Below are positions 23,105 through 24,219 of a DNA stretch of 24,219 nt, in pieces (the stretch's first letter is position 1; each line of letters opens with the position of its first letter). This DNA is from Candidatus Binatia bacterium. GTDB lineage: Bacteria > Desulfobacterota_B > Binatia > UBA9968 > JAJDTQ01. Location of the stretch: positions 1 to 24,219 of the forward strand of contig JAJDTQ010000116.1 in the NCBI GenBank assembly GCA_022827045.1, given 5' to 3'. The position numbers were made by a program, and so were the translations under genes. The notes under the pieces are model-generated. The model was not told where the DNA came from, made no database searches, and saw only the letters and a list, made by a program, of their open reading frames with translations.

Positions 23105-23233
23105 GGTTCCATCCCTTTCGCAACGCCAAGTCTAACCCAACGCGCACCGGCTATCAACATTCTTGAACACTCAACCAACTTTCTGTCTCCCATAGAGACT
23201 AATCGGATGTTGGCAGAGGAACTTTAGTCAGCG

Positions 23234-23264
23234 TGTCGGATTACGCTTCGCTAATCCGACCTAC
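23234..23264. repeat. Dispersed-type palindrome forming the 3' end of uvrA
   Basis: TGTCGGATTA (23234-23243) pairs with TAATCCGAC (23252-23260) as a 9-bp stem with an 8-nt CGCTTCGC loop, followed by CTAC. From memory this GTAGGTCGGATTAGCG-type element is scattered in many proteobacterial and metagenomic genomes. On the minus strand it encodes the last UvrA codons GRISEA and the TAA stop. It could serve as a transcript terminator or be a mobile-element relic (REP-like). Confidence 0.6.
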
Positions 23265-24218
23265 GCCGTTCCCGTTGGCTTCGAGATACTCCCGCAACGC
23301 CCTGGCCGTGTAGGACCGCTTCCCGTCCCGGGCTACCTTCGAGGGCGGGCCGGAGGCGACCACGCGGCCGCCCTTGTCGCCGCCCTCGGGGCCGAGGTCC
23401 ACGAGGTAGTCGGCGTCCTTGATGATCTCCAGGTTGTGCTCGATGGTGATGACGGTGTTGCCGGCGTCCACCAGGCGGTGGAGGATGTCGATGAGCTTCT
23501 CGACGTCGGCGAAGTGGAGGCCGGTGGTGGGCTCGTCGAGGATGTACAGGGTCCTGCCGCGGGATTCCTTGCCGAGTTCGTAGGCGAGCTTGATGCGCTG
23601 GGCCTCGCCGCCGGACAGGGTGTTGCTGGCCTGTCCCAGGGTGATGTAGCCCATGCCGATATCGTCCAGGAGCTTGAGCGGGCGGTACGCCTTGGGGAAG
23701 GCGCCGAAGAACTCCACCGCCTCCTCCACCGTCATGTTCAGCACCTCGGAGATGTTCTTGCCGTTGAACCGGACCGACAGGGTCTCCTCGTTGAAGCGCT
23801 CGCCGCCGCAGACGTCGCAGTCCACGAAGACGTCGGGAAGGAAGCTCATCTCCTTGCGGATCCTGCCCTGGCCGGCGCACTCGTCGCAGCGTCCGCCGCT
23901 CACGTTGAACGAGAACCGGCTCGGGGTGTAGCCGCGCATGCGCGCCTCGGGATGCAGCGCGTAGATGCGGCGGATCTCGTCCAGGAAACCGACGTAGGAG
24001 GCCGGCACCGAACGCGGCGTCTTGCCGATGGGGGTCTGGTCTACCTCCACCGCGCGCTCGATGGGCTCCCAGCCGGCCAGGCCCTCGTGTTGCCCCGGGC
24101 GCCCCGCGTTCTGTCCCAGCCGCGCCTTGAGCCCCTTGAACAGCACCTCCTTCACCAGCGTGCTCTTGCCCGAGCCGGATACGCCGGTGACACACGTCCA
24201 CTTGCCGATCGGCAGCCG
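23241..24218 (-). CDS. uvrA: Excinuclease ABC subunit A, C-terminal part
   Basis: 325 C-terminal residues of UvrA (full length about 940); the gene continues beyond the right edge. UvrA is the damage-sensing ATPase of nucleotide excision repair that loads UvrB. Visible: the second Walker [10 protein letters not shown]; the zinc finger region [12 protein letters not shown]...[10 protein letters not shown] with two CxxC pairs; the ABC signature [17 protein letters not shown]; Walker [13 protein letters not shown]; and the switch His in [13 protein letters not shown], then [11 protein letters not shown]. The reading frame is intact to TAA at 23241. The C-terminus ([18 protein letters not shown]) ends inside a palindromic repeat, so the last six or so residues are repeat-derived and probably not conserved. 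Confidence 0.97.
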   Translation of the reverse strand, partial: RLPIGKWTCVTGVSGSGKSTLVKEVLFKGLKARLGQNAGRPGQHEGLAGWEPIERAVEVDQTPIGKTPRSVPASYVGFLDEIRRIYALHPEARMRGYTPSRFSFNVSGGRCDECAGQGRIRKEMSFLPDVFVDCDVCGGERFNEETLSVRFNGKNISEVLNMTVEEAVEFFGAFPKAYRPLKLLDDIGMGYITLGQASNTLSGGEAQRIKLAYELGKESRGRTLYILDEPTTGLHFADVEKLIDILHRLVDAGNTVITIEHNLEIIKDADYLVDLGPEGGDKGGRVVASGPPSKVARDGKRSYTARALREYLEANGNGVGRISEA

Positions 24219-24219
24219 C

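Overview
This 24.2 kb window is high-GC, gene-dense chromosomal DNA from a Gram-negative bacterium. BamD, a TolC-type outer-membrane channel, an envelope M23 peptidase and a Spy/CpxP-like periplasmic protein imply two membranes. The informational genes (recA, alaS, phoH-ybeY, prfB, uvrA) are bacterial. The gene mix (hydantoinase B, crotonases, acyl-CoA dehydrogenases, NIPSNAP, formate-THF ligase) would suit an environmental Deltaproteobacteria-like or Tectomicrobia/Rokubacteria-like lineage. That placement is a guess; no 16S or tRNA gene is present to fix it.

Layout. (1) 1-1.2 kb: 3' part of a hydantoinase B/oxoprolinase-type gene ending inside an imperfect palindrome. (2) 1.27-2.09 kb, minus: a crotonase resembling p-hydroxycinnamoyl-CoA hydratase/lyase. 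(3) 2.27-5.05 kb: a BamD-like lipoprotein with an unusual repeat-bearing tail (+), tail to tail with a TolC-family efflux protein (-). (4) 5.3-9.46 kb, plus: SDR dehydrogenase, non-canonical crotonase and two acyl-CoA dehydrogenases, probably one acyl-CoA degradation unit. (5) 9.56-12.93 kb, plus: a very large M23 peptidase with four tandem OapA/LysM-like units, then thpR. (6) 13.05-19.47 kb, plus: recA, alaS, phoH, ybeY and prfB; prfB carries a classic +1 programmed frameshift. (7) 19.5-24.2 kb, minus: uvrA (3' part), a small membrane/coiled-coil protein, a double-domain NIPSNAP protein, a Spy/CpxP-like protein and formate-tetrahydrofolate ligase.

The genes form several independent functional blocks: acyl-CoA/aromatic side-chain metabolism, outer-membrane biogenesis and peptidoglycan remodelling, DNA repair, translation, and one-carbon metabolism. 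I see no phage, plasmid, CRISPR, insertion sequence, toxin-antitoxin or defence module, and no gap over 300 bases without a gene. The most notable non-gene signals are short palindromic dispersed-repeat-like elements. Two of them overlap stop codons (hyuB and uvrA), and a third type occurs in two copies, one of them in the short leader of recA.

No clearly new multi-gene system is evident. The points most worth a second look are the four-fold LysM-like array on the M23 peptidase, the repeated motifs in the BamD tail, the crotonase lacking both usual catalytic glutamates, and the repeat that supplies the uvrA C-terminus. Comparisons with named reference proteins were made from memory, without alignment software.
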